Source of the DNA: Rhizobium herbae
GTDB lineage: Bacteria; Pseudomonadota; Alphaproteobacteria; Rhizobiales; Rhizobiaceae
Length of the DNA: 64,000 nt
NCBI RefSeq assembly: GCF_017873135.1
Contig: NZ_JAGGJV010000005.1
Location: 434,001 to 498,000, forward strand
Direction of reading: 5' to 3'
Notes under the pieces: model-generated
The model's input: only the letters and a program-made list of their open reading frames with translations
Database searches by the model: none
What the model was told of the DNA's origin: nothing
Shown here: positions 14,533 to 22,014 of the stretch, one piece after another
Numbering within the stretch: position 1 is the first letter of the stretch
Layout: each line of letters opens with the position of its first letter
Translations under genes and position numbers: made by a program

Positions 14533-15801
14533 ATGACAGAGACGAGCAGTGTGGCACCGGAAATCAAGGTTGCCCCTGAAATCAAGACGGCCCCGGAGAC
14601 GATGACCGCCGCCTTCGAGGATTTCATGGGCGCCTTCGAGGCATTCAAGGAAACCAACGACCGACGCCTGGGCGAGCTTGAAAGCAAGCTGACGGCCGAT
14701 GTCGTCACCCGCGACAAGATGGACCGCATCTCGCGCACCATGGACGAGCAGAAGCGGCTGATCGACCAGATGGCGCTGAAGAAGGCGCGGCCGGCGCTGG
14801 GGCGAAGCGGCGAGACCAGCCTCGAGGCGGTGGAGCACAAGGCGGCGTTCGAAAGCTACATCCGCAAGGGCGACGAGCAGGCGCTGCGCGAGCTGGAGGC
14901 CAAGGCGTTTTCGATCGGCTCGGCCAGCGACGGCGGCTACCTGGTGCCGAACGAGACGGACACGGAGATCGGCCGCAGGCTTTCGGTGGTCTCGCCGATC
15001 CGCTCGATGGCGACGGTGCGGCAGGTGTCCGGCGCGGTGCTGAAAAAGCCCTTCGCGCTGGCCGGCATGGCGACCGGCTGGGTGGCGGAAACGGCGGCCC
15101 GGCCGCAGACCACGACACCGCAGCTGGCCGAACTGTCCTTTCCGACCATGGAACTCTACGCCATGCCGGCGGCAACGGCTGCCCTGCTCGACGACGCGGC
15201 CGTCGATATCGAGAACTGGATCGCCTCCGAGGTCGACATCGCCTTTGGCGAGCAGGAGGGCACGGCCTTTATCACCGGCGACGGCACCAACAAGCCGAAG
15301 GGGTTCTTGAGCTACACAAACGTGGCCGAAAGCGCCTGGAGCTGGGGCAATATCGGTTACATCGCCACGGGGGCTGCCGGCGCCTTCAAGGCGAGCGGCC
15401 CGTCCGACACGCTGATCGACACGATCTATGCGCTGAAGGCCGGGCACCGACAGAATGCGTCCTTCGTGATGAACCGCAAGGTCCAGGCCGAGATCCGGAA
15501 GTTCAAGGATGCCGACGGCAATTACCTCTGGCATCCGCCGGCCACCGCCGGCCAGCAGGCCTCGCTGATGGGTTTCCCGATCGCCGAAGCCGAGGACATG
15601 CCGGATATCGCCGCGAGCAGCATGGCAATCGCCTTCGGCAATTTCGCCGCCGGCTATCTCGTCGTCGACCGCACCGGCGTCCGGGTGCTGCGCGATCCCT
15701 ATTCGGCAAAGCCCTATGTGCTGTTCTACACGACCAAGCGTGTCGGCGGCGGAGTGCAAAATTTCGAGGCTATCAAGCTGGTCAAATTCGCGGCATCTTG
15801 A
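14533..15801 (+). CDS. Major capsid protein, HK97 family
   Basis: A 422-residue capsid protein (RcGTA g5). The first ~110 residues form a charged, coiled-coil delta domain (for example FEAFKETNDRRLGELESK), which the upstream protease would remove. The mature part begins near SIGSASDGGYLVPNETDTEI, the classic cleavage-proximal motif of this family, and includes IASEVDIAFGEQEGTAFITG, then DGTNKPKGFLSY, and the C-terminal FLSY-to-VLFYTTKRVGGGV segment. It is complete and uninterrupted. Confidence 0.93.
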   Translation: MTETSSVAPEIKVAPEIKTAPETMTAAFEDFMGAFEAFKETNDRRLGELESKLTADVVTRDKMDRISRTMDEQKRLIDQMALKKARPALGRSGETSLEAVEHKAAFESYIRKGDEQALRELEAKAFSIGSASDGGYLVPNETDTEIGRRLSVVSPIRSMATVRQVSGAVLKKPFALAGMATGWVAETAARPQTTTPQLAELSFPTMELYAMPAATAALLDDAAVDIENWIASEVDIAFGEQEGTAFITGDGTNKPKGFLSYTNVAESAWSWGNIGYIATGAAGAFKASGPSDTLIDTIYALKAGHRQNASFVMNRKVQAEIRKFKDADGNYLWHPPATAGQQASLMGFPIAEAEDMPDIAASSMAIAFGNFAAGYLVVDRTGVRVLRDPYSAKPYVLFYTTKRVGGGVQNFEAIKLVKFAAS

Positions 15802-15936
15802 AAAGCGTAAGGCAGCCCTTTCTCAAGGGGTACGACCATTCGCGCCGGCGGTCTTCCCTGCCGCTGCGCGCGAGGGCGGACGCAGCTCCCCTCCCGCTGC
15901 GTCCGCTCATTTTCCTGTCCTTCGACGGAGATTTTC

Positions 15937-16509
15937 ATGACCATCACCGAACTGGCATCGCCCCTCGGCGAGCCGCTGACGCTTGCTGAAACGAAGGCGC
16001 ATCTGCGCATCGACGGCAGCAGCAGCGAGGACGATCTGATCGCATCGCTGATCCGGGCCGTGCGCGAGCACATAGAGAGCGAAACGGGGCTGGCGCTTCT
16101 GACCCGGACGTTTCGTCTCTATCTCGACGACTGGCCTTTGTCGCGCGTGATTCAGATTGCCAGAGGTCCGGTGCAAACGATTGAAGCGGTTACGGTTTAT
16201 GATACCGGTGGCATTGCGGTTGATGTCGATGCGAGTGGTTTCGTGCTGGACGGGCAGGCACGGCCAGCGCGTCTCGTCCTGCCGCGGCAGCCGGGGCCGG
16301 GGCAGGCGATCAACGGCATCGAGATCGATTTTTCCGCCGGCTTCGGGGCGACCGGCGCCGATGTGCCGGACACGCTGAAACGGGCGATGCTATTGCATCT
16401 GGCGCTACTCTACGAATTCCGCGGCGCGGTGCCGCCCGACAGCCAGCCGGCGGCGGTGCCGGCCGGATATGACCGGCTGATCGCGCCGTTTTGCCGGCGG
16501 GGGCTTTGA
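15937..16509 (+). CDS. Head-tail connector (phiE125 gp8 / gp6-like)
   Basis: A 190-residue adaptor (RcGTA g6) that binds under the portal. Its N-terminus is the standard family opening EPLTLAETKAHLRIDGSSSE, followed by DDLIASLIRAVREHIESETG and the beta-rich middle (FRLYLDDWP, then the VQTIEAVTVYDTGG segment). The C-terminal helix LKRAMLLHLALLYEFRG is also typical. About 135 bases separate it from the capsid gene; I see no gene in that gap. The next gene starts two bases after its stop. Confidence 0.88.
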   Translation: MTITELASPLGEPLTLAETKAHLRIDGSSSEDDLIASLIRAVREHIESETGLALLTRTFRLYLDDWPLSRVIQIARGPVQTIEAVTVYDTGGIAVDVDASGFVLDGQARPARLVLPRQPGPGQAINGIEIDFSAGFGATGADVPDTLKRAMLLHLALLYEFRGAVPPDSQPAAVPAGYDRLIAPFCRRGL

Positions 16510-16511
16510 TC

Positions 16512-16847
16512 ATGAGCGCGATCGCTCTCGATCCCGGGCAGATGTCGGCGCGGCTGGACCTGGAAATGCGCAGCGATGTCGGCGACGGCCAGGGCGGTAT
16601 CGTCCAGGGTTTTATAACCGTCGCATCGCTCTGGGCGCGGATCGAGCCTGTTGCCATGGCCGAGGAGGAGCGGGCGGATGAGGCGGTGTTCACCGTGACG
16701 CATCGCATCTGGATCCGCTTTCGCGCGGACCTGGAAGCCGGCATGCGGTTTCGCAAGGGTGGCCGGATCTTTACGGTTCGGGCTTTTTACGATCCGGACG
16801 AGACAAGGCGCTATGTCGTTTGCCGGTGCGTGGAGGAAGGGCGATGA
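16512..16847 (+). CDS. Head closure/head-tail adaptor protein
   Basis: A 111-residue SPP1 gp16-like head-closure protein (RcGTA g7), a small beta-barrel ring that seals the head after packaging. Family features are MSARLDLEMR (residues 10-19), SLWARIEPVAMAEEERADEA, THRIWIRFRADLEAGMRF and FTVRAFYDPDETRRYVVC. The start at ATG 16512 is chosen because it fits the family length; an extension to 16491 overlaps the connector. It overlaps the next gene by four bases. Confidence 0.85.
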   Translation: MSAIALDPGQMSARLDLEMRSDVGDGQGGIVQGFITVASLWARIEPVAMAEEERADEAVFTVTHRIWIRFRADLEAGMRFRKGGRIFTVRAFYDPDETRRYVVCRCVEEGR

Positions 16848-17242
16848 GTGCTGCCAGCGCCTTGCAGAAGGCGATCTTTTCAACACTGTCCGGCGATGCG
16901 GCGCTGACGGCGATGGTCGGGGCCGACGGGATTCATGACCATGCGCAGACGCGATCGCACCGGCCCTGCATCTTCATCGCGGCTATCGAGAGCCTTGATG
17001 CATCAACCGCGAGCGAGGCGGGTGAGGAGCATCTGCTGACGCTGGAGGTCTTTGCCGGAGAGGGCGGCAACCGGCTGGCGCAGGGGATTGCAGCACGTGT
17101 GCGGGCTTTGCTGGATGACGCCGATCTCGAGCTTGATGGCTTTGTGCTGGTCAGCCTGTTTCACCGGCGCACCCGGATCGGGCGGGATGCCAAGGCCAAG
17201 GGGCATGTGGCGGACATGGTGTTTCGGGCGGTGACGGAGTAA
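16844..17242 (+). CDS. DUF3168 tail-completion protein
   Basis: A 132-residue DUF3168 protein (RcGTA g8), thought to be the tail terminator that stops tail-tube growth and joins tail to head. Features are the N-terminal ALQKAIFSTLSGDAALTAMV, the IHDHAQTRSHRPCIFI segment, then HLLTLEVFAGEGG and a helical VRALLDDADLELDGF stretch. It starts at ATG 16844 in an ATGA overlap with the previous stop, with GAGGAAGG as ribosome binding site. A tacAT toxin-antitoxin module follows where the tail gene should be. Confidence 0.87.
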   Translation: MSAASALQKAIFSTLSGDAALTAMVGADGIHDHAQTRSHRPCIFIAAIESLDASTASEAGEEHLLTLEVFAGEGGNRLAQGIAARVRALLDDADLELDGFVLVSLFHRRTRIGRDAKAKGHVADMVFRAVTE

Positions 17243-17343
17243 AACTGCCTGCTGTTTTGCTGTCCGCTAGTCGATAGCGATGTATTTACAATGAATACAC
17301 AGAAGCGTATTTTCTGATAGCTGGATCGGGCGGGAGCGACTGC

Positions 17344-17619
17344 ATGACGACTGTCAGAAAAAACGAAATTGTCAATTTGCGCATGGACGCAAACACACGC
17401 GACGTCATTACCCGCGCAGCGAAAATTCGCGGGAAATCCCTGACGGCGTTTATGACTGAGGCAGCGTATCAGTCAGCGCAGAAAGATCTGCTCGAACAAC
17501 AGTTTCTGGGCGTCGATGCCTCTGTGTTCGATGCGGTTGAAACTGTGTTATCGCAGCCAGGCCGGGTTCGCCCTGAACTTGTCGAGCTGTTCAAGACAGA
17601 CCTCGACTGGGCTGACTGA
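17344..17619 (+). CDS. tacA: DUF1778 antitoxin (TacA-like)
   Basis: A 91-residue antitoxin. Residues 5-45 form a ribbon-helix-helix domain (EIVNLRMDANTRDVITRAAK then GKSLTAFMTEAA). The C-terminal segment LEQQFLGVDASVFDAVETVL followed by a short proline-containing tail is the toxin-binding part of DUF1778 proteins. It lies five bases upstream of a GNAT acetyltransferase gene, the standard tacAT arrangement, and probably represses the pair from the AT-rich stretch at 17270-17320. Confidence 0.88.
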   Translation: MTTVRKNEIVNLRMDANTRDVITRAAKIRGKSLTAFMTEAAYQSAQKDLLEQQFLGVDASVFDAVETVLSQPGRVRPELVELFKTDLDWAD

Positions 17620-17624
17620 GGCGG

Positions 17625-18131
17625 ATGTTGAGAAAACCGGCGCTGCTGAGCAGCGATCATCGCATCGACGAATTCGATAGCGGTAAACCGATGTTGGACG
17701 GATTCTTGAAAGAGGTAGCGCTCTATAACCAGCAGCACGGATATACGCGAACATTCGTCATTGCTGATACGGATCAAAAGGTTGTCGGATATTATTCCCT
17801 CTGCGCCGGCATGATGAGCCGGGATCATATGCCGCGCCGGATGAAGGGGCATCCCTCTCCAAAGGAAATTCCTTTGGCTTTGCTGGCCCGGCTAGCCGTA
17901 TCCCGGTCGCATCAGGGGCGGGGTATCGGTAAGGCTCTGCTGAAAAATGCCCTGTTGATGGTGGCATCGACATCACAATCGGTCGCGTTCCGGGCCGTCG
18001 TTGTGCATGCGATCGATGACGAGGCGGAGCGATTTTATCTGAAGCACGGATTTTGTGCCGCCAAGGGGCTGGAGCGGACATTGCTTTTGCCGATTCAGGA
18101 TATCGAAGCGTCGCTCCCCGCAAGCACCTGA
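17625..18131 (+). CDS. tacT: GNAT-family toxin (TacT-like)
   Basis: A 168-residue N-acetyltransferase. In this family the enzyme acetylates the amino group of charged tRNAs and stops translation. Residues 35-120 hold the GNAT fold: TFVIADTDQKVVGYYSLCAG, then LALLARLAVSRSHQGRGIGKAL with the acetyl-CoA binding Q/R-x-x-G-x-G/A loop, then AERFYLKHGFCAA near residue 138. The module sits inside the GTA tail operon. No frame disruption is seen. Confidence 0.88.
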   Translation: MLRKPALLSSDHRIDEFDSGKPMLDGFLKEVALYNQQHGYTRTFVIADTDQKVVGYYSLCAGMMSRDHMPRRMKGHPSPKEIPLALLARLAVSRSHQGRGIGKALLKNALLMVASTSQSVAFRAVVVHAIDDEAERFYLKHGFCAAKGLERTLLLPIQDIEASLPAST

Positions 18132-18218
18132 ACAGGCCCGGAAACAGGCATTGACATCGACAGTCGTAACATTGGCGTCCCTTGGGGGCGCCTTTTTCGT
18201 TTCGGAAAGGACAGAAAC

Positions 18219-18626
18219 ATGGTGGCGCAGAAGGGCAAGGATCTTCTTTTGAAGATCGACAATGGCGGCTCCTACGTAACGGTGGCGGGGCTTCGCTCCA
18301 AGCGGCTGGCGTTCAACGCCGAGACGGTGGACGCGACCGATGCGGAATCGGCGGGGCGCTGGCGGGAGCTTCTGGGCGGGGCCGGCGTGCAGCGGGCCTC
18401 GGTCTCGGGCGCCGGCATCTTCAAGGACCAGAGTTCGGACGCGCTGGTGCGTTCAGCCTTCTTCAACGGATCGATCCTCAACTGGCAGATCGTCATTCCC
18501 GATTTCGGCACGCTGACCGGTGCCTTCCAGCTGACGGCGCTGGAATATTCCGGCCAGTACAATGGCGAGATCCTGTTCGAAACGGCACTGGAATCGGCCG
18601 GTGCCCTGACCTTTGCGGCGCTGTGA
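18219..18626 (+). CDS. Major tail protein, TP901-1 family
   Basis: A 135-residue tail-tube protein (RcGTA g9). Features are the N-terminal MVAQKGKDLLLKID, the VAGLRSKRLAFNAETVDATD stretch, GRWRELLGGAGVQRASVSG, and the C-terminal LTALEYSGQYNGEILFE followed by SAGALTFAAL. These beta strands build the hexameric rings that stack into the tube. An imperfect hairpin with a T-tract (18174-18197) just before it may be the terminator of the inserted tacAT module. The next tail gene follows after two bases. Confidence 0.9.
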   Translation: MVAQKGKDLLLKIDNGGSYVTVAGLRSKRLAFNAETVDATDAESAGRWRELLGGAGVQRASVSGAGIFKDQSSDALVRSAFFNGSILNWQIVIPDFGTLTGAFQLTALEYSGQYNGEILFETALESAGALTFAAL

Positions 18627-18628
18627 CC

Positions 18629-18985
18629 ATGGCGCGGCACAATGTGACCACAGGCCGGGCGAACCGGCATCGCGGCGAGGTGGAGGCGGTAATCTCCGGC
18701 GAGCGGCGCATTCTCTGCCTGACGCTCGGCAGTCTTGCCGAGCTGGAGACGGCCTTTGCGGCCGACAATCTGATGGAGTTGGCCGCCCGTTTTTCGACCG
18801 GGCGGCTGAAGGCGGAGGATATGATCCGCATCCTCAGCGCCGGCCTGCGCGGCGGCGGCAATCTGGTCTCCGACGAGGATGTCGCGGATATGAGCGTCGA
18901 CGGCGGCATTGCCGGCCTGGCGCGGCTGACCGGCGAACTTTTGGCCGCGACCTTCGGCAGCGCGGAGGAAGGGTCAAACCCTTGA
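18629..18985 (+). CDS. GTA gp10 tail assembly protein
   Basis: A 118-residue protein of the GTA gp10 family, found only in GTA-like clusters and some phages and probably a tail-tube assembly chaperone. I see NRHRGEVEAVISGERRILCL, LGSLAELETAFAADNLMELA and SAGLRGGGNLVSDEDVADMS, the family's three conserved blocks. The start at ATG 18629 is two bases after the preceding stop. Its stop overlaps a TTG start of the next small gene. Confidence 0.85.
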   Translation: MARHNVTTGRANRHRGEVEAVISGERRILCLTLGSLAELETAFAADNLMELAARFSTGRLKAEDMIRILSAGLRGGGNLVSDEDVADMSVDGGIAGLARLTGELLAATFGSAEEGSNP

Positions 18986-19218
18986 AGGCCGCAGCGGGCG
19001 ACAGCGACGGTCTGCCGTCGCCGTTTCCCTGGGGACCGGCGATGCATGCCGGGCTTTGCCTGCTGCGGCTTCCAGCACGGGATTTCTGGGCGATGACGCC
19101 GCGCGAGATGCAGGCGGCGATAGGCGGGTTGCGGCCACGGAACGCCGTGCCGGACCGGACGGGGCTGGAGGCGCTGATGGGGGCGTTTCCGGATGGAGAG
19201 ATAGGCAGTAGGCAGTAG
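18982..19218 (+). CDS. Phage tail assembly chaperone (rcc01693-like)
   Basis: A 78-residue protein occupying the place of RcGTA rcc01693. It contains the family motif FPWGPAMHAGLCLLRLPARD and FWAMTPREMQAAIGG. The start is TTG 18982, overlapping the upstream stop, with GAGGAAGGG at 18965-18973. Because many GTA chaperones are made by overlap or frameshift with the preceding gene, the TTG start may reflect such coupling. The last codons fall in the heptamer repeat TAGGCAG, which supplies the stop codon. Confidence 0.72.
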   Translation: MKAAAGDSDGLPSPFPWGPAMHAGLCLLRLPARDFWAMTPREMQAAIGGLRPRNAVPDRTGLEALMGAFPDGEIGSRQ

Positions 19219-19223
19219 GCAGT
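19202..19223. repeat. Short tandem heptamer TAGGCAG
   Basis: About three copies of the heptamer that on the opposite strand is the 13873-13928 repeat unit. It overlaps the 3' end of the tail chaperone gene and provides its stop. Confidence 0.7.
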
Positions 19224-19280
19224 GGGAGTGCTGATCGATGCGGAATCGAAGGCCGCCATTGCCCCAGGAGGAGAGGCATC

Positions 19281-19856
19281 ATGACCGACGAAACGGATTT
19301 TGCGGCGACTGCCGAGGAGGCGGGCGCTTTGAAAGAGGTGCTCGACGATCTGGAGCGGCGCTCGCGCTCGTTCGGCTCGGCTTTGACCGGGGCGCTGGCT
19401 TCGGCGACGCGCGGCGGCAAGGGGCTGGAGGATGTGTTGCGCAGCGCCGGTCTGCGGCTGACGGAGATCGCGCTTTCGGCGGGACTGAAGCCGCTGGAGG
19501 GGCTGCTCAGCTCGGCGATCTCGGGACTGGCCGGCAGCCTTGGCGGCGCGACGGCCTTTGCCGATGGCGGGGTGCCGGGCCGGGTCACGCCCTTTGCCGC
19601 CGGCGGCGTGGTTTCCGCGCCGACCTATTTTCCGATGGACGGGCAGACCGGCCTGATGGGCGAGGCGGGGTCGGAGGCGATCCTGCCGCTGAAGCGCGGG
19701 GCCGATGGCGTGCTGGGCGTCGCCTCATCCGGTGGTGGGGCGATGAACGTCGTCTTCAACGTGACGGCGCCGGATGCGCAGAGCTTTCGCAAATCGGAGG
19801 GGCAGATTGCGGCGATGCTGACGCGGACGGTGGGGCGTGGGCGGCGGGGGATGTGA
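19281..19856 (+). CDS. GTA tail tape-measure protein
   Basis: A 191-residue short tape-measure protein (RcGTA g11), which sets tail length and leaves with the DNA. The N-terminus is helical (ALKEVLDDLERRSRSFGSAL). The centre is hydrophobic and glycine-rich (LSSAISGLAGSLGGATAF). The C-terminus has the tell-tale FAAGGVVSAPTYFPMDGQTG and GLMGEAGSEAILPLKRG motifs found at the ends of tape-measure proteins. The short length agrees with the short GTA tail. A three-gene minus-strand block follows, separating it from the baseplate genes. Confidence 0.88.
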   Translation: MTDETDFAATAEEAGALKEVLDDLERRSRSFGSALTGALASATRGGKGLEDVLRSAGLRLTEIALSAGLKPLEGLLSSAISGLAGSLGGATAFADGGVPGRVTPFAAGGVVSAPTYFPMDGQTGLMGEAGSEAILPLKRGADGVLGVASSGGGAMNVVFNVTAPDAQSFRKSEGQIAAMLTRTVGRGRRGM

Positions 19857-19897
19857 GACTGGTGTACGCTCTTCTCTGCAACACCCCCACATTAGGA

Positions 19898-20257
19898 TCA
19901 ATGGACGCCTTGCCGTTTGGGATCATCAACCTCTAAGAATACAGACGCGGCCATTTCAGAGAATTTTTTTACGGCAAGCTCTCTCAAATCGTCATTGCCG
20001 TAGATTGGGTGTTCATAAGCCAGCATTACCAAGCTCAGAAAGAGCTTTCGATACGTCTCGTCGGGCGCGGCACTTTCCGCTTCACGAACGCATCGCGCCA
20101 ATTCCGCACCTGACTGTCTCAACTTCATAAACCCTGCTGTTGCTTCACGTATGAATTTGCGAGCGCCTGGAGTGATGTGGATCAGTTTGGTGTTGACTTG
20201 TTCTGTTTTATCTGGATCCGAGGTCAACTGTTCCCCCATGTGTTTGTGTCGGATCAT
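19898..20257 (-). CDS. Hypothetical protein in GTA insertion
   Basis: A 119-residue soluble, mostly helical protein from ATG 20257; alternatives are TTG 20269 and ATG 20239, and none has a strong ribosome binding site. Features: ARKFIREATAGFMKLRQSGA, a KLFLSLVMLAYEHPI hydrophobic stretch, and ELAVKKFSEMAAS. I recognise no family. It lies on the strand opposite to the GTA genes with two other small genes, so it belongs to an inserted block of unknown role. Confidence 0.5.
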   Translation of the reverse strand: MIRHKHMGEQLTSDPDKTEQVNTKLIHITPGARKFIREATAGFMKLRQSGAELARCVREAESAAPDETYRKLFLSLVMLAYEHPIYGNDDLRELAVKKFSEMAASVFLEVDDPKRQGVH

Positions 20258-20396
20258 TGCACCCGTCAACGTTATTCATGTCACCTACCAAGCATGACGT
20301 GCGGCAAGTGTCGAGGCGGCCATCAGGCGAAGCGGCACTGCCATCCGACCCATCGCCTGCAGATCAAAGCCGCGCTGGGGCATTCTTTAAAATCGT

Positions 20397-20804
20397 CTAT
20401 TTGAACCCCCTGAACACACCATCGCGATCTAGCGCAGCGGCAAATTCAGAGAAGTCCATGTTGGCGAGTGACACATTGTTCTCTACGCCCCAAAGATGCT
20501 CTGGTATTACTCTGAATTGCCCACCTGGTGGAATAGTATCCACACAGAGTAATGGCATTTCGGCGTTGTTCATCGTGCTGCTATCGGCAATGATTAGCAA
20601 AACGTGGTCGCTACTCGTATTCGCTGCTTCGGCGAGCGCAGCGGGATCGGCGTTGCTAAAGGAGCGATCATCCAGAACATACAGTTTTGCGCGAAAGCCA
20701 TCTGTTGATGCAGCAGAGGCTGCATCAACAACACGCCGCCACGCTTCGTCATTCACGAAATCCGTCCTGATTAGCGGTGTGCGATCGTTCTGCGGGAATT
20801 TCAT
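20397..20804 (-). CDS. DUF6924-domain protein
   Basis: A 135-residue protein from ATG 20804 with GGAGG five bases upstream. The pattern matches DUF6924: TPLIRTDFVNDEAWRRVVDA at the N-terminus, then FRAKLYVLDDRSFSNADP, then a beta strand with VLLIIADSSTM, then PLLCVDTIPPGGQFRVIPEH and LWGVENNVSLANMDFSEFA, ending in DGVFRGF. This family is often found alone or near effector-immunity loci and its function is unknown to me. The gene is part of the minus-strand insertion between the tape-measure and DUF2460 genes. Confidence 0.72.
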   Translation of the reverse strand: MKFPQNDRTPLIRTDFVNDEAWRRVVDAASAASTDGFRAKLYVLDDRSFSNADPAALAEAANTSSDHVLLIIADSSTMNNAEMPLLCVDTIPPGGQFRVIPEHLWGVENNVSLANMDFSEFAAALDRDGVFRGFK

Positions 20805-20889
20805 ACTAGCCTCCAATCCTCGGGACCCAAATTTAAACCGGGGGAGTATAATGATGGCAAATCCGCATAGCGGCCCCACACCCCAAGAC

Positions 20890-21066
20890 CTACTGTGCAT
20901 TCGCAACCGTTCCCGCCGCGCTCTTGGCTTCCTCGATCAGTTCGTTGAGATCATAGCCGGTTCTTTCGATACTCCTTCCCAAAGGGTCTGTACCGATGAC
21001 TTTATAAACACTCATCGACACCTCCTCGACTGTGAAGGTCCAATCCGGCAATTCGTCAAATGTCAT
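20890..21066 (-). CDS. 58-residue hypothetical protein
   Basis: A short protein from ATG 21066 (TTG 21084 is a six-codon longer option). It has beta-strand-like ELPDWTFTVEEVSMSVYKVI and a C-terminal helix LNELIEEAKSAAGTV. The composition resembles small immunity or accessory proteins, but no family is recognised. It is upstream of the DUF6924 gene with 85 bases between stop and start and probably shares its promoter. Confidence 0.5.
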   Translation of the reverse strand: MTFDELPDWTFTVEEVSMSVYKVIGTDPLGRSIERTGYDLNELIEEAKSAAGTVANAQ

Positions 21067-21162
21067 GGCTGGTCTTCTTTTCAAAAAGCTTCAGGGGCTG
21101 CATCACACATCTACGCGAAGCTAAGGCAACAGAACAGCACTACCCTCATATCGCACGGCGTA

Positions 21163-21297
21163 ACCGCCACCCCCGCGCCCGCAGAGAGGGAGAGGGGGCG
21201 ATTGAGATTGCCGGAGCCCCTCGGGCGGAGGCATGGGCGACGGGGCCTGCCGTTCGCCCTGCTGCTCCGCTTGTGGGGTGCCCGACAGGCCGGATGA
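21163..21297. repeat. Diverged RIME-type repeat
   Basis: GC-rich palindromic blocks (CCCGCGCCCGCAGAGAGGGA on the left, GCCCGACAGGCCGGATGAGG on the right) resemble the mosaic repeats at 9.9, 22.9 and 51.8 kb but with more changes. The stretch marks the boundary between the minus-strand insertion and the rest of the GTA genes; 21067-21372 otherwise holds no gene. Confidence 0.5.
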
Positions 21298-21372
21298 GGC
21301 GCCCCACTGCCGCCCTTGCAGCAATCCCTGAACACTCCCCGCCAACCGATTCCACACACACGGAAAAACATC

Positions 21373-22014
21373 ATGTCAACAGGCTTCCACGAAGTCCGGT
21401 TTCCGCTGCGCCTTGCGCTTGGCACGAGCGGCGGGCCGGTCAGGCGGACGGATATTGTCAGCCTTTCGAACGGGCGGGAAAATCGCAACCGGCGCTGGCG
21501 CGATGCGCGGCGGCACTATGATGCGGGATCGGGGATCAAGTCGATCGGCGATCTCTATGCCGTGCTTGCCTTCTTCGAGGCGCGGGCAGGGCAGCTCTAT
21601 GGGTTCCGGTTTCGCGATCCGCTGGATTTCAGGTCCTGCGCGCCGGGCGGGACTGTCGGTGCCAGCGATCAGGTGATCGGGACGGGGGATGGGGTGACGG
21701 CTGCGTTCCAGCTTGCCAAGACCTATGGCGATGCGGGCGGGGCGACTGTTCGCGAGATCGCCAAGCCGGTTGCCGGTACGGTGGTGGTTTCGGTCGCTGG
21801 CGTGGCCGTTGCACCGGCGGATTTTGTGCTGGATGCGGCGGCAGGGCGCGTGACCTTCGTGCCATCGAAAATTCCGGCAGGCGGCGCGGTGGTGCGGGCG
21901 GGTTACGAATTCGATGTGCCGGTGCGCTTCGATACCGACCGGATCGACGTCGATCTGGCGCAGTTTCAGGCCGGGCGCATTCCGTCCATTCCTCTGGTGG
22001 AGATCAAGCCATGA
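21373..22014 (+). CDS. DUF2460 distal tail/baseplate protein
   Basis: A 213-residue DUF2460 protein (RcGTA g12), the distal-tail hub that links tube to baseplate. Signature: FHEVRFPLRLALGTSGGPVR at the start, NGRENRNRRWRDARRHYDAG near residue 37, GDLYAVLAFFEARAGQLYGF near 59 and RFRDPLDF. The C-terminus VPVRFDTDRIDVDLAQFQAG is also conserved. It overlaps the next gene by four bases (ATGA). Confidence 0.92.
   Translation: MSTGFHEVRFPLRLALGTSGGPVRRTDIVSLSNGRENRNRRWRDARRHYDAGSGIKSIGDLYAVLAFFEARAGQLYGFRFRDPLDFRSCAPGGTVGASDQVIGTGDGVTAAFQLAKTYGDAGGATVREIAKPVAGTVVVSVAGVAVAPADFVLDAAAGRVTFVPSKIPAGGAVVRAGYEFDVPVRFDTDRIDVDLAQFQAGRIPSIPLVEIKP

Noticed and set aside
14434-15759. A 441-residue minus-strand frame over the capsid gene
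   Set aside because: Antisense shadow of a well-supported capsid gene; no recognisable domain.
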